A stretch of 64,000 nt of DNA from Pseudopyrenochaeta lycopersici (Eukaryota > Ascomycota > Dothideomycetes > Pleosporales > Pseudopyrenochaetaceae), in contig NHZP01000011.1 of the NCBI GenBank assembly GCA_003313425.1, forward strand, positions 558,001-622,000, in the 5' to 3' direction. Made by a program: the position numbers and the translations under genes. Within the stretch, counting starts at the first letter, position 1, and every line of letters begins with the position of its first letter. The notes beneath the pieces are model-generated. The model searched no databases, had not been told where the DNA came from, and saw only the letters and a program-made list of their open reading frames with translations. Of the stretch, positions 35,041 to 47,200 are shown in pieces.

Positions 35041-35972
35041 CTATATCGATAGTAGGCCTAGTATTACAGCGGCAAATACAGCCACCCCCGAGGTGGTTGG
35101 AATGAGGTTGGGAGCAATGCTGGCACTCGAAGTTCCATTACTTGCAAGCTGTTTGTCGTCATTCCGGGTGCAGCCCGTTTTGGCTGTAATCTCAGCCGGA
35201 CAGACAACACGTTTGAATTTGGCACTGCCTTCCGTTAGCACACTGTATTGTGCGTCTGGTTCGAAATGAGTACCTGGGAAATGATGCATCTTCGAACCAA
35301 TCAAATCTCCATTGGCAGCCAGCCCTCAGTGGCTCAGGCAAATTCTGGCAGTCGTCTTTGGAGCTAACACCAACCATGTTCTCACCGAACACAGATTGGC
35401 TCACCCCATACTGCAGGGCGCAGGCATTGTTTGACGTGGTATTTCCGCCAGGTACCTGCAGAAAAGTCAGCTTTGGTGCATGTGCGTCTTGCACGAGGAG
35501 GGCTTACTGCAAGTGTAAACCGGTTTGTTGTAGTTATATCGTACGCAGTGTTTGAAGCTTGGATGATCATACTCTTGCCAACCAGGGGCTCACTGGTGAA
35601 GTCCAGTTGATAACATGCGCAACACCAAGCTCCTTCAATACCGCCGCTTGTGAGATCTGGTGTGATAAAAACGCCGGCAAATCCATAAGAGAGGGTATCA
35701 TTGATGGCCCACGGTTGCTGGTTAGAGCACTGAAATGCGGTACCGCCATTGCAACCAGTTCCAGCAGCCATGTCCGTGGGTTTGTCGTCGGCCGTACATG
35801 CGGCTACTGGCTTCGAAACGTCTGCCTTCCCATTCCAAGCGCATGACGGTTTACAGCAGTCCCAGAATCGCGTCGTGATAGCTTCTCCAGAGTAGTTGAG
35901 ATTTGCGCATTGTGCGAAGACCACGAATAGTTCGAGGGAAAGGGCGAGATTGCGAAGATACTGCGGCGTCAT
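35041..35972 (-). CDS. GH45-like secreted protein with GPI-type tail
   Basis: Exons 35972-35508, 35455-35274 and 35224-35041 give 276 residues. A signal peptide (NLALSLELFVVFAQCA) precedes the GH45 signature TTRFWDCCKPSCAW, which carries the catalytic-base Asp. Further conserved pieces are AWCCACYQLDFTS, AGCQWRFDWFEDASFP and RVVCPAEITAKTGC. A short Ser/Thr linker leads to a hydrophobic end (VAVFAAVILGLLSI) suggesting a GPI anchor. GH45 enzymes cleave beta-1,4-glucan by inversion. At the usual catalytic-acid position (HFDL..PGGG) this protein reads NRFTLAVPGGN, so that Asp appears to be Thr. It may be a non-catalytic, expansin-like or altered enzyme. Confidence 0.82.
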
Positions 35973-38504
35973 TGCGTGATAGGAAATCTGATGTGGATGC
36001 AAAGACCAAAGGGCATGGCTGATTAGCAAGGGATTCGGCGCGGTGCCAGGAAATTGTATTTGAATGATACTGAAAAAGAGGGGTCCCTCTTTAGTCCGGC
36101 CGCAAGGAGAAATTAAACTGTTTTCGATATTCCAGGCCGAGAACATGAACCATCATGCCCTGGCTCGTTGCCACGCAGGGATCGGCGAGCTTGTACTGAA
36201 ACGGCACTGGGGGGTTGTGGCCCTTGAGAGATCAAACAGCCCGCTGCCACCAGTCAATGTCAAGTGAACCTACCACATGTCTGCCTTTGCTTTACTTGCT
36301 TCATACTCTGCCCCTGTCATCCCTATCGTAGTAGGCTTCCCCACAGTTTTCACGCAATGTAGTATTGCTCCCCGCAATTCGGCAATCGCGGAGACTGGCA
36401 GACCTGGTATACCGAGCGCCCATCTCGGGAGAACTGAGGATTTACCCAACGCTGCTTGCTCAGCATGCACTCCTTCCTGCTCGTGATGGATGGTAAGGTT
36501 TGCCGCTTGTCTCACGCTCCGTTGCCCTACAGGCATCATCTCGGCTATTAACGCTCTGCCCAAAACAACAACGCCGCTCCTTCAGCTGCAACTGTTCACA
36601 CCGCGTCTCGTGCAACGCAGCGCTTGCCTTGCAAAGCGCAAAGCACGTGGCGCTGGAAATGTCGACCTGCAGGGACCCGGTGCCTCGCAGTATGTATCGT
36701 ATTCGGTTCGATTACACTGTTGCTACCCCGATAGAGGATGCAAATACACCCGATTGGCTGGGTCTTGAAGGTTGCTAATGGCATCGTACTTGGGAGGTAT
36801 TAGAAGCTCGATTCAGCGCAGTATGGCTGATCGTTTGCTTGCTCATGCCGCAATAGGAGACTTCGCCGCTTCGCATGAGCGGACATTAGCATTCTCGTGT
36901 CGAGCACCTGCATTGTGGCGCCCTCGAAGCAGGTCAATTCATTAACTCAAGCGGAGGTCATCGCAGGATCTCGCGATCGACTGAGCGGACAGACAAAATA
37001 GCATGGTTCAGCGGTATGGGAAAGGCTTAAAGGAAAGCTTTGGCCTGCCAAGGCCCTAATGAGCGCTAACCCTGCCCTCCTGGGAGACAAGATATCTAAA
37101 TGCCAGCGAATCTTGGTGATCCAGTTAAAGCCCAAGCGGCCTGGTAAACTAGGATAGTACATGTAGTTTTGGAAACATCAGTAATACTTGTGACGAGATA
37201 TCACCTAGGACATCTAATGTATGCATGGCAGAGCTTCGACTTACTTTTATTCTTACACTCGTGCTCCCTTTTCGTCTACAGTTTTCAGTTGCCTAGTGCG
37301 ACGTTGCTTTCACGTTCAATCATTATATGATAACTTCAATAAAGACCAATCTGATCCATGAATGCGACCCCATGAATTTATGCCATAGAATTTCACTCGA
37401 AGCCATTATGAACCACAGGGAATAACTTGCTTATCCAGCTTGTTCCTAAAATCTGGCTCGTAATTAGGAGCAACCCATCATCAGCAATGGCGTCCCCACT
37501 TCGTTCAAACAGACAACTGGGTCCGTTTCACCAATACCTTAGCAGACTTGAGCTCCAGAATGCTGTTCTACAACCATCAAGTAGCCTTCCATGTTAGTTT
37601 TCTAATTCACTCTCAACATCTCCGTCACAATAGGGGAGAGATTGGAGTACAGGACTTGATATATAAATTTCAAGTGTAGCTAACGGTTCAAGCCATTATA
37701 CAGTCTACAAGAAAGTAGGCAATTGAAACAATGACAGTGACATAAAAAAAATTCTGTCGAGTGGGGGAGGGCTTGGCCAATCTCCCCTTGCCAGTTTATC
37801 AGAAAATCACCGAAGGTATGTACCATGGGAAGTTGTGGAGATTGCCATTTGGAGCAACGAAAGCAGGTATGGTGCCGCAAAATGAGTAGGACAATGCGCA
37901 GGCTCTTGAGTGGCTGTTCGGGAAGTAACTGCGAACGTGGAGGAGACGACTTTGGCTTTTAGATTAATGTAGAATGGCAGTCTTGGATGTGGAATTTTTC
38001 GGATGCCGAGTCATGGCCCACTATTATGGCACGCCGGGCCCTCGGGACGGGAAGTTCAACGTGTGAATAGGCCCGAAAGAAGCCAATCTTCATTGGGAGA
38101 TAATTAAAAGCCTCTACTTTTTTAAGTTCGGGTCGGTTTTACTTGAATAATCTTGTACAGCAGTTACGTAGGCCAAATTTTAGTTGGACGACTAGATCGA
38201 TGCCACGCACTGTCTCAAGGGTCGAACAAGAGTAAGCTTTGATCTGGGACGTTTGAGATACCAAGTGGAAATAACCCCGTGAGGGGATATTACGCCTAGT
38301 CATTGTTGCCTTTGCGAGCCCAATGTACAGTTTACCGGATCCATCGTATTGGTTTTGATTACAGGAATTCTCTATAGCTCATGCGTGAATATTCTCTTGA
38401 ACCTAACAATACGCTGAAACCATACAGCTAGCTTGATCCCGAATACATACTTTTTATGTCGTTTGTACTAAAAGAAGCTGAATTGAGTCTATGCGGAAGC
38501 TGAC
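35973..38504. other. Long intergenic region, 2.5 kb
   Basis: It contains the GH45-like promoter, with a perfect inverted repeat at 36075-36092, and then about 2.4 kb without a convincing gene. The frame 36270-36563 (minus, 97 codons) reads somewhat protein-like but has no family features. The stretch 36800-38500 appears rather AT-rich and devoid of long frames. Confidence 0.4.
36075..36092. promoter_or_regulatory. Perfect inverted repeat with a STRE-like core
   Basis: Arms AAAGAGGG and CCCTCTTT are separated by GT, about 100 bp upstream of the GH45-like ATG. It includes AGGGG, the core of the yeast stress-response element. Function is inferred only from position and symmetry. Confidence 0.3.
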
Positions 38505-40245
38505 TCACAAGTGCACATTGTCGTGCCACGCACCCGGAGCCCAAACCTGGGCCTGTTGCTCAAACTGCGCGAGCCCTTTCGTATTTTCAGCTGATTTATC
38601 CATATCCATTGGCATAGCGGGCCGTATATCATCTGACTCGCCTGACGAAGAGGCGCGGCCGTCCGCGTATGCGAGAAGATCAATGCCATTCGCCTCAAGA
38701 TAGTCAGGGTTATAGGTTTTGCCTACTTCGAGAGATTCATGGCTGTCCTCGTGGGTGGTAAGACTAAGATATTTAGTGTCGTTCGTCTTGGAGCTAAGAG
38801 AGGAGTCGTAAGAAAAGCGTTCGTGCGCATCAGAGCCGATGTACGATGTGTTGGAGTCAGCATTGGTATCTTCAGACTCATTGTCGTCAGGTTGGGGAGG
38901 AGTGTTGGTACTATTCGAATCCAGTTCAGCCAAGAGCGCAGATTCCAGGTCCTCATCAATGACTGGAAGTTGCCCAGCGTTCTCGATTTCGGGAATGAGA
39001 ATGTTAGGTTCCCCTTGTTCACCTGCAACACCATCATGATGGAGGGTTTCTTGGTTGATTGCGTGGGCACCAACGTTTCGATGGTCATTGTTTCCTTCAC
39101 GCTCGTTGGCTAACACAAGGTCTTCCTCGCCGTGGTGTTCGTTACCTGTGATGCCATCTTGCGCATCTTCGACAACTGCATTGTTGTGCTCATCATTGTT
39201 ATCTGTATTATTAGGCTGAAGATGAGGTTGGCCCCGATTGAAAGTTATACCCTGCGTTTCCATCAGTTCGATTCGGTGCTGGTCCAGGACATCTGCACGG
39301 TCAGCACCCTCAAGCACATTGATAACCATCCTTTGGTCTGGAGTCAGATGTTGTAGCACATCCCAATCAGGGTCTTCATCTTGCTCAGCATCCTCATCCT
39401 CATCAGAATCCTCCTCGCCACGAGCCAGGGCAAGATCTTGACGGCGATTTAGGCCATTGCGATTGAGACCCGTGGTGCGGTGGAAGCCATCCTGGTTATA
39501 ACCTTCTTCATCATATGTTGCAGGGCCATAATGTGGACAGCCATGAAGGCCCACCCAATCCTTGCCGCATATGTAGCAGAATTCATGGCCACAGTCGCAA
39601 CTAAAGACAGTCAGTACGTATGCACTTCACGTTGAGACACGACGAAGAACTGACGTGATGTGATTACAAGCCTCCGCTAACTCTACTGTCGCACCGCAGA
39701 CGAAACATTCTTGGTAGCCCTTTGCGGCCGCAATGCGTTTGAATTTAGTCTCGTCCTCGGTCTGTTGGCAGGTGTGGTTTTGTGTGCCATGATGGAGCAC
39801 CGTCTTGCATTTAACGCATGTCAATTTATTACAGTCCTCATTGTCACAAATGGCATATGTGACCTTTGTATCAGATTCTTCGACATGTAATGTGGGGTGG
39901 AGAAACTTTGCGCAAGGAGGATTTGCGCAGTAGACGCGGAACCTGCGATGGTCAATACCAAGAAGCCAAACTTGGGCGTATAACTTACTTTGTCAGAATC
40001 GCGTACTCGCCCTGTTCCTTTACCTGATATGCCCATGCAGTTTCAAAGGGGACGTAGTCCTCATAATCGTGTAGCATGAACATTTGACCGCAGCACTTTG
40101 GGGGAAATAGGCTTTCGTTCGATGTCGCTCGCTCAAAGAAGCTCACAACATCATCAGTGCAAACCCAATGGCGACCGCATGGCGCTTCTAAAAGAAGTTC
40201 GCCTTCGTTTTCGTCGCCACCGCAGATCACACAACTCTTGGACAT
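38505..40245 (-). CDS. RBR-type (RING-IBR-RING) E3 ubiquitin ligase
   Basis: Exons 40245-39989, 39942-39655 and 39600-38505 give 546 residues. RING1-like cysteines/histidines lie at residues 5-55 (CVICGGDENEGELLLEAPCG, PPKCCGQMF). An IBR-like segment covers about 90-150 (VYCANPPCAKFL, CDNEDCNKLTCVKC, HTC). RING2 lies at 168-205 (CFVCGATVE, ACNHIT then CDCGHEFCYICGKDW). The CNHITC cysteine corresponds to the catalytic thioester Cys of RBR ligases. The C-terminal 340 residues are acidic, Asn/Asp/Glu-rich and look disordered. Splicing exon 2 to exon 3 completes RING2, strong support for that junction. Confidence 0.85.
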
Positions 40246-41766
40246 TATGCTGATGACTTAGGAAAGCAAGGTCGCTTGTTGCCTTGTCGTCAGGTTGATA
40301 TATCCCGTTGAAGGAGTGCGGATGGTAGGAAATGTAGTTGCTGGATGAAGCTTGAATAGCAAAGGTACTGTGCTATGACTCTAGAGACTGTGGCTTGGAG
40401 AGAATCTGGCTGCCTAGTTGTGAAGATGTGACGCAATGAGCGGTACAGGTACACTTGGATTCACATTCACAATGTATAAGTGTCGGTGAATGCTGAGAGT
40501 TCTCGTTTATCCTTTTGCGCTCTTCGTAAAAGAGCAATTCCCGAACAGTTATTGGGTTGATACCCGCGTGGTTGTTCGGAGGCGTTCCAAAGTCTTGGAT
40601 TACCATCAACATCGACGGATTGGCGAAAGCTCAACCTAATAGCAACCAAGCTATCTCTTATTGGGCCAAACTTTGGTGGATTCGACGTAATTGAGAGGAA
40701 ATGTTTCGCGGCAGCTGTATCGTGTGAGGTAAATTGGTACGCAGACAGAGTGCGAGCAACAAATAGAAAATGTGTCAATGAAAAGCCAGAACGCCACTTC
40801 TGCAAAGTAAGAAAAGAAGAGAAAAATGAGAATGAGTGACGAGTGAGAGCTGAAGTTAAGTGAGGTGCTCCGCGTCAGGCATATCAGGCTGACGGCGGTC
40901 GCGCAGGCAGCCGCCTGCCAGGATTCGCGCTTAGCCCGTACTACCAAGCGGTGAGGTCTGCTCATCGAAGCAGACAAATGTGATAGGTCCATTAAGTTAC
41001 ACAGAGTCCTATCAAGGTGCCTTGAGGTATGCGTCATATGAGTAAAATGAGTCGACGGCGGAGGCAGATCTTGAGTGGCTCATCGCGGAAGGTCTCTAAC
41101 GTTAGTCGTTCTTCAGCTGTCCGACCGTACTCTGAACGCCCAGAAGTCACCGCCCAAACCAAGTTCACAGTAAACGATTATGCATGTTACCAGAAAGAGT
41201 AAGCCTGTATATATAGATTTGCGAATACATTGTATACCTGGGATTGGGTGAAACCAACGCTTTTGATTCGGTTCACGGTACCCGTTGTTAACGGCCAGAG
41301 CTGAATGCCATATATAGACGGCAGCCACCTGGACTTGTCGTATTTACGATTTGGCACCAAGGTGAACATGCAGTAGCTGACCATTCTCCTACTGCATGGT
41401 CTTGATACTTATGTGTTCAAGATGAAAGTCTTCAAGAATGGCAAGGGAAAGATGCTGCAATGAGGAAGGTGCGACGAAGAAGTTTGTGACACATAGCACA
41501 AACGGGTATCCCAAAAGATCCAGAGAGGGCACAATTGGGCACGACATCAATCATGGCAAGTAAAGCGTTATTGAGATCAACGATTGTTGGGCCCTTGCTA
41601 ACGTCGTCTTAGCAATCCTGAGGGGTACACTGCAGTGCAACGCTCGTGCTTGTGTCAACCCGACTGGATGGTATTTACACATTAGCTAGTCATCATGCAA
41701 GTCTATGATACACACCTTGTCCTTAAACGTGAATAACAATTGTCGAAACCTTCAAGACATCGCATT
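40246..41766. other. Intergenic region, 1.5 kb
   Basis: It holds the RBR promoter and the 3' flank of the type II membrane protein. Minus-strand frames at 40467-40805 and 40651-41037 overlap each other and lack motifs; no gene is called. Confidence 0.4.
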
Positions 41767-43695
41767 CTACCTTCCATCCAACCATCTTCCTCCACCGCTT
41801 CCTCCTGGTCTCACACCCGCTTTCTTCTCACTGCCCGCAAACTTTTGTTCGTCCTCCTCCCACTTCTTCCTCTCCATCCTTCTGCGTGCCGAGTATGCCC
41901 TGGCAAACTTCCAAGCTTCGGTATCTGCGAGGTTCCACTGCTCCACAGCCTCTACAATGGTCTTCATGTTCCTATCTTTACTTTTGATCGCATCTCTTGC
42001 CCTCCTTAATCGCTCTTCTTCCCTTTTGATCCACTTCTCATCAGGTACTTGTTGACCTTCGATAGGGTCGGGAAGCGCTGGGTGAGGGAAATTAATAAGT
42101 TCGGATGCATCACTCGGCGAACTTGGTTCATCTGTTGATGACGCAATCTGGGGTAGATCGAAGCCAAATATCCAATCCAGATCGTGCTGAGTGATACGCT
42201 CAGCAGTAAGCCAAAGTGTATGCGCAGGTGCCGCAGCCACCAGTTCCTTGAACTGCACTACACGGTACGACTCGCTGTGGTCCTTTGGTATTGATTTGCG
42301 TGTTAGCTCCCAGATCCAGAGGTCTCTCTTTGCGGTGTTGCGAAGAAAGTTGCTGTCCAAGGTGTCGCGAGTGTAGTGTAACGAGTTGATTGTGTATGGA
42401 TGGGGCACAGTGCCTATTGTAAAAAACTTGGTGGTATTAACGAACTCTGGAAACTGTTGGATTTTATTGGTTTTGTTCGAATCGCACGGCTTGCACTTTG
42501 GTCGATTCGGCGGGCAGGACTTGGGCATGGGAGAGGTTGGGCACTGGGTCAAGTTGCGAGCGATATCAGTAGCTTCATACATGAGTGCAGTCGTATGTTC
42601 GGGGAGTGGTTTCACAACCACTACGCCCTCGGGATGTTGTTCCTGAAATGTCAAATGCAGATGAGAATTGATCAAATTCGCGAGAAGATCAAGGCCCTCG
42701 GCTTGAGTCGTATTCGTGAGCTTGTCGGCTACCGTCTTATACTTGCTGGTGATGGTGCTTGCACTGTAGTATGCGATGCCATTCGCCTTGGCATCGACTG
42801 CGATATCTTTCGAAGCCAGAAGGTTGACGACTGCTCCGCCCTCTTTTTTCGCCAGCTGTGTGATCTTTTCTATGTTCGCAGTCACATTCTTGAGAAGTGC
42901 GTTGCTCATGACTTTCTTGATGGCCTCCTCGACAGCTGTTCCTTCTCCAAAGAAGACACCGTTGTCAAGAGATTGGATTCTTGACACTTTCGGGTACTCA
43001 CTGCGTCGCAGGAAGCTCAGCATTGGGTTCTCGTACTCGGCCACAGGAAGAGCCAGCCAGTTGGCGAGGACGCCACCACCCATGTGGCCCCAGGCTAGCC
43101 ACCGCATAACCTCGAGCTCAACCTTTGCCCCTAGCTTCATTCGTTGGAAAAGTTGATATTGGGGATGCTGCATAGCTTCTGCACGGGAGAGAACCTGCGG
43201 CTTGAAGCCCTGGGCCCACCATGCCCGCCTCCATGCCAGGATCAACCTGTGTTCGGCCTCCGATACCTTCTTGTCTTGCTTCTTTGGAACGTCGTAATAG
43301 GTATAAATTGGCGGTCGCTCGCGGAGAGGGGGAAGGACGGCGCGGTTCTCATCGAGGGTTACGGTAGATGACAATGGATTGCGCCACTTGAAGTCGCTCA
43401 GCCATTCAATTGCACGGTATGTACCAGTGCTGGTGCTGTTGGGTTGAGCTGGGGGTTTATGGGCGGATGGCCCGAAGGGATTAGGCACAGCGGGAAGCTC
43501 GCCCAGGTCGGGAACATGCGGATGCTTAACAGCATCGGCTACGTCCTCGTAGGTGGGTAAGGCTTCGCGCGACGGAGGACCGTAGAAGCTCAGGTTGACT
43601 ATAATGAAGAGCACTAAAACGAGGAGAGCCTGGAGTCTTCGCGGCGGCATTCGTATTGTGACCGGCCGGCCGAAGAGGGTATGTTGTACTGGCAT
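41767..43695 (-). CDS. Type II membrane protein, glycosyltransferase-like, unknown function
   Basis: A single exon of 642 residues starting at ATG 43695. One N-terminal anchor (residues 22-40, LQALLVLVLFIIVNLSF) follows a basic stretch (RMPPRR), as in Golgi type II enzymes. The lumenal part has PPIYTYYDVPKKQDKK, LAWRRAWWAQGFKPQVL and WLAWGHMGGGVLANWLALP, then SLDNGVFFGEG. This layout resembles fungal glycosyltransferase-like proteins, but I cannot name the family and see no firm DxD motif. A cysteine cluster (CPTSPMPKSCPPNRPKCKPC) lies mid-protein. The C-terminal 90 residues are charged and helical. It is divergent from LYS2. Confidence 0.75.
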   Translation of the reverse strand: MPVQHTLFGRPVTIRMPPRRLQALLVLVLFIIVNLSFYGPPSREALPTYEDVADAVKHPHVPDLGELPAVPNPFGPSAHKPPAQPNSTSTGTYRAIEWLSDFKWRNPLSSTVTLDENRAVLPPLRERPPIYTYYDVPKKQDKKVSEAEHRLILAWRRAWWAQGFKPQVLSRAEAMQHPQYQLFQRMKLGAKVELEVMRWLAWGHMGGGVLANWLALPVAEYENPMLSFLRRSEYPKVSRIQSLDNGVFFGEGTAVEEAIKKVMSNALLKNVTANIEKITQLAKKEGGAVVNLLASKDIAVDAKANGIAYYSASTITSKYKTVADKLTNTTQAEGLDLLANLINSHLHLTFQEQHPEGVVVVKPLPEHTTALMYEATDIARNLTQCPTSPMPKSCPPNRPKCKPCDSNKTNKIQQFPEFVNTTKFFTIGTVPHPYTINSLHYTRDTLDSNFLRNTAKRDLWIWELTRKSIPKDHSESYRVVQFKELVAAAPAHTLWLTAERITQHDLDWIFGFDLPQIASSTDEPSSPSDASELINFPHPALPDPIEGQQVPDEKWIKREEERLRRARDAIKSKDRNMKTIVEAVEQWNLADTEAWKFARAYSARRRMERKKWEEDEQKFAGSEKKAGVRPGGSGGGRWLDGR

Positions 43696-44288
43696 CACGT
43701 ATTAAGTGAGAGTTGCAAGGAGACGAAGAAAGGCGCTATCGCAACATTGACGGCATGTGGTAGAAGGACAGCGAGCCGATATCCGTGGTAAGCTTCAGGA
43801 GGATCTCCTAGGGTACGCGGCGCCGGTGAAACCAATCGTATTCCAAGAGAGCGCACAAATCAGGTGATAGAGTAAATCAAAGGAGTGACAAGAAGGGATA
43901 GAAAGCACCAAAAAGCCAGTGGTTGCAAATACAATCCTCAGACAGCTGTTGACGCGTCGCACCACGACGCTTGTTTGGCAGCAGAGGTGCATCCCTAGCA
44001 CAGGGCTGAATCCCCACACCTCGCTAGTGGGGGTCACTCTCCCGATGTCGCATGAGTCGATGTCGGGAACAATTTCAATCGATGCGTCATGCTCGCGATT
44101 GACCCTCCATGTGAACTTTTTTCTCCCTCAAAACTCATCAACATCCTGTCTTGTGCCGTCTACAGTCTTTGATCGTACTTTGGAGTGGTACCACCGAAAC
44201 TGAGTCACACGTACACTTTGTACCTGCACACCATCAACGCGACCCCGCGACATTTCTCTCGATTCACCCAATCCCATTGCACGCAACA
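43696..44288. promoter_or_regulatory. Divergent promoter, type II membrane gene / LYS2
   Basis: 593 bp between the two start codons. A perfect Gcn4/CpcA site, TGAGTCA, is at 44201-44207, 82 bp upstream of the LYS2 ATG. A one-mismatch version (TGAGTCG) lies near 44052. A pyrimidine-rich leader precedes LYS2. Confidence 0.55.
44201..44207 (+). promoter_or_regulatory. Gcn4/CpcA general amino acid control element
   Basis: The sequence TGAGTCA is the palindromic consensus bound by the bZIP activator Gcn4/CpcA. Its location just upstream of a lysine biosynthesis gene is what cross-pathway control predicts. The site itself is seen directly; its use is inferred. Confidence 0.6.
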
Positions 44289-47200
44289 ATGGCTTCACTT
44301 ACCAAAGGGAGCATTCCCGACCCTACAGCGGACCTCCATTGGTCTGATTTCAAGGGTCCGATCCACGAAATCTTCGCTGCAAACGCTCGCAAGCATCCTG
44401 ACAGACCATGTGTGGTGGAGACAGCCACAAGCAAGACCGCCGAGCGTAAATTCACATACAAGCAAATATTCGAAGCCACCTCGATATTAGCACACCACTT
44501 CGTGCAGAATGGCATACAAAGAGGCGAGGTAGTCATGATCTTCGCCCACCGAGGTGTAGACCTTGTGGTGGCTATCATGGCTGTTCTTGCAGCAGGAGCC
44601 ACTTTCTCAGTCCTCGACCCATTGTGAGTTGTGCCTCCCATTTCAATAGAAATCAAAACTGATAAGACAATAGATACCCTCCAGATCGCCAGTGCATTTA
44701 CCTCGAAGTCTCTCAACCACGCGCGCTCGTAGTCATCGACAAGGCGACGCGTGAAGCCGGTCCTCTCTCTGATCAAGTGCGCGACTACGTCAAGGAGAAT
44801 CTCCAGCTTAGGACCGAAATACCTGCACTCGAACTAGCAAATGACGGGACATTAGTAGGTGGCAAGAAGGACGGCAAGGACGTCTTGGAAGAGCAGCAGA
44901 AGCTCAAGGCAGAGCTACCCGGTGTGTTGGTCGGACCGGACTCGACACCCACACTTTCATTTACATCAGGCTCTGAAGGAAAGCCAAAGGGTGTCAAGGG
45001 ACGGCACTTTTCGCTCACCCATTATTTCCCTTGGATGGCAGAGACGTTCGGGCTATCTGAAAACGACAAATTCACCATGCTTTCCGGTATTGCTCACGAT
45101 CCCATCCAACGAGACATCTTTACTCCGCTGTTCCTTGGTGCGCAACTGCTGGTACCGAGCAAAGAGGACATCCAGCACGAGAAGCTCGCTGAGTGGATGA
45201 GGAAGTACGGCGCAACAGTCACTCATCTTACACCTGCCATGGGTCAAATTCTAGTTGGAGGCGCTTCGGCCATTTTCCCTGCTTTGCATCACTCGTTCTT
45301 TGTGGGCGATCTGTTGATCAAGCGAGACTGCAGGAGGCTGCAGAACCTAGCACCGAATGTGCGCATTGTGAATATGTATGGCACCACCGAGACGCAGCGA
45401 GCTGTCAGTTATTATGAATTGCCAAGCTGTACCGAGGCCCCAGAGTTCCTGGATACCATTGGCGAGGTCATTCCAGCGGGTCGAGGGATGAACAACGTCC
45501 AACTCCTCGTGGTAGATCGTGAAGATCGGAACAAGATCTGCGAACCTGGCCAAAGCGGCGAGATCTACGTACGAGCAGGCGGATTGGCTGAAGAGTACTT
45601 AGGCCTACCTGATTTGACTGCGACCAAATTTGTGGAGAATTGGTTTGTCGATAGACAAAAGTGGGTTGTGGAAGATCAGAAAAGAGTAGAGAGCCAAGGC
45701 GCTGCTGAGCCATGGCGAGACTTCTACAAGGGTCCACGAGACAGACTCTATCGCTCTGGAGACCTAGGCCATTACGGCCCGGATGGGAACGTCCACTGTA
45801 CAGGACGGGTCGACTCACAGGTGAAGATTCGTGGTTTCCGAATTGAGCTGGGTGAGATCGACTCACATCTGTCTGCACACCCCCTGGTCCGCGAAAACGT
45901 TACATTGCTCAAACGCGATGCTTATGAGGAACCCACTCTCGTCAGTACGTTGAACTTCACCTTCCTATATTTCCCATACTGATTTTATAGGTTACATTGT
46001 TCCTGAAATGAAGCGATGGTATGACTGGCTCGAAGAGCGTGGCGCGAAAGAGAACAGTTCTGTGGAAGACACCAGTATGATCACATTGCTTAAGCGTTTC
46101 AAGTATCTCCGCGACGATGTTCGCGAACATCTGAAGAAGAAACTGCCAGCTTATGCGGTCCCATCAGTCATTGTCCCGCTCATTCGTTTCCCGCTGAACC
46201 CGAACGGCAAGATTGATCGACCAGCGCTTCCTTACCCTGAACCGGCCCAACTAGCAGCGGCTGGTGCTAGGCGCCCCTCGCAACTGGGCGCAGCTTTGAC
46301 ACCCACCGAGAAAAAGATGGCGGGAATATGGGCAGAGCTCCTCGGTGATCGTGGTGTTGCAGCTGACAGTATCAGCGGCAGCGACTCCTTCTTTGACCTT
46401 GGTGGGCACAGTATTATCGCGCAGCAGCTGTTCTTCAAGATTCGTCAAGAGTGGAAGGATATCGATGTGCCTATGACGACCATCTTCCAGTACCCAACTC
46501 TTCGCGGGTTCTCAGCAAACATCGACCAAGCCATGGATCCAATCGGTCTGCGTCTTGACACTGCTGAGGCTATAGAGGATGATCCAGAAGATGAGGCCTA
46601 TTCAGCGGATGCAAGAGATCTGGCCGCACAACTAACAGACTTCAAGACACGAGAACCGTTGAAGGCAGGTGACCAAATCCACACTTTCCTGACTGGAGCG
46701 ACCGGTTTCTTAGGAGCCTACATCTTGAGAGATATCTTGTCACGACCTGGGAAGGTCACCTTGTTAGTGCGCGCTCAAGATGTTGATGCAGCACTCGGTC
46801 GTGTTCGCCAAACATGTCAAGCGTACGGTATCTGGGAGGACAGCTGGACAAGCCGTCTTGAGCCACTTGTTGGTGACTTGGAGAAGCCAAATTTTGGCCT
46901 TTCCGTGGATACCTGGAACAAACTAGCAGACAATGTCGATGTGGTTATCCACAATGGTGCCCTCGTGCACTGGGTGCTGCCGTACTCTCGTCTTCGCGGG
47001 CCCAACGTCGTCTCCACGATGACTGCCCTGGCTCTCTGCGCAGTTGGAAAAGCGAAGAACTTTGGACTTGTTAGTTCAACTTCTGTCCTAGATACAGAAT
47101 ATTTTGTGAAGCTTTCCGAGAAAAGTCTTGCGGAAGGGGGAGCAGGTGTTCCAGAAGCAGATGATCTTGAGGGTGCACGCAAGGGGCTTGGAACCGGTTA

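Noticed and set aside
36270..36563. 97-codon minus-strand frame, possibly with a GTAGGT-donor second exon
   Set aside because: The Ala/Gly-rich composition is mildly protein-like, but there is no motif and the extension is unconvincing.
40467..41037. Membrane protein frames upstream of the RBR gene
   Set aside because: Two overlapping minus frames conflict, and the hydrophobic part arises from a low-complexity AT-rich stretch.
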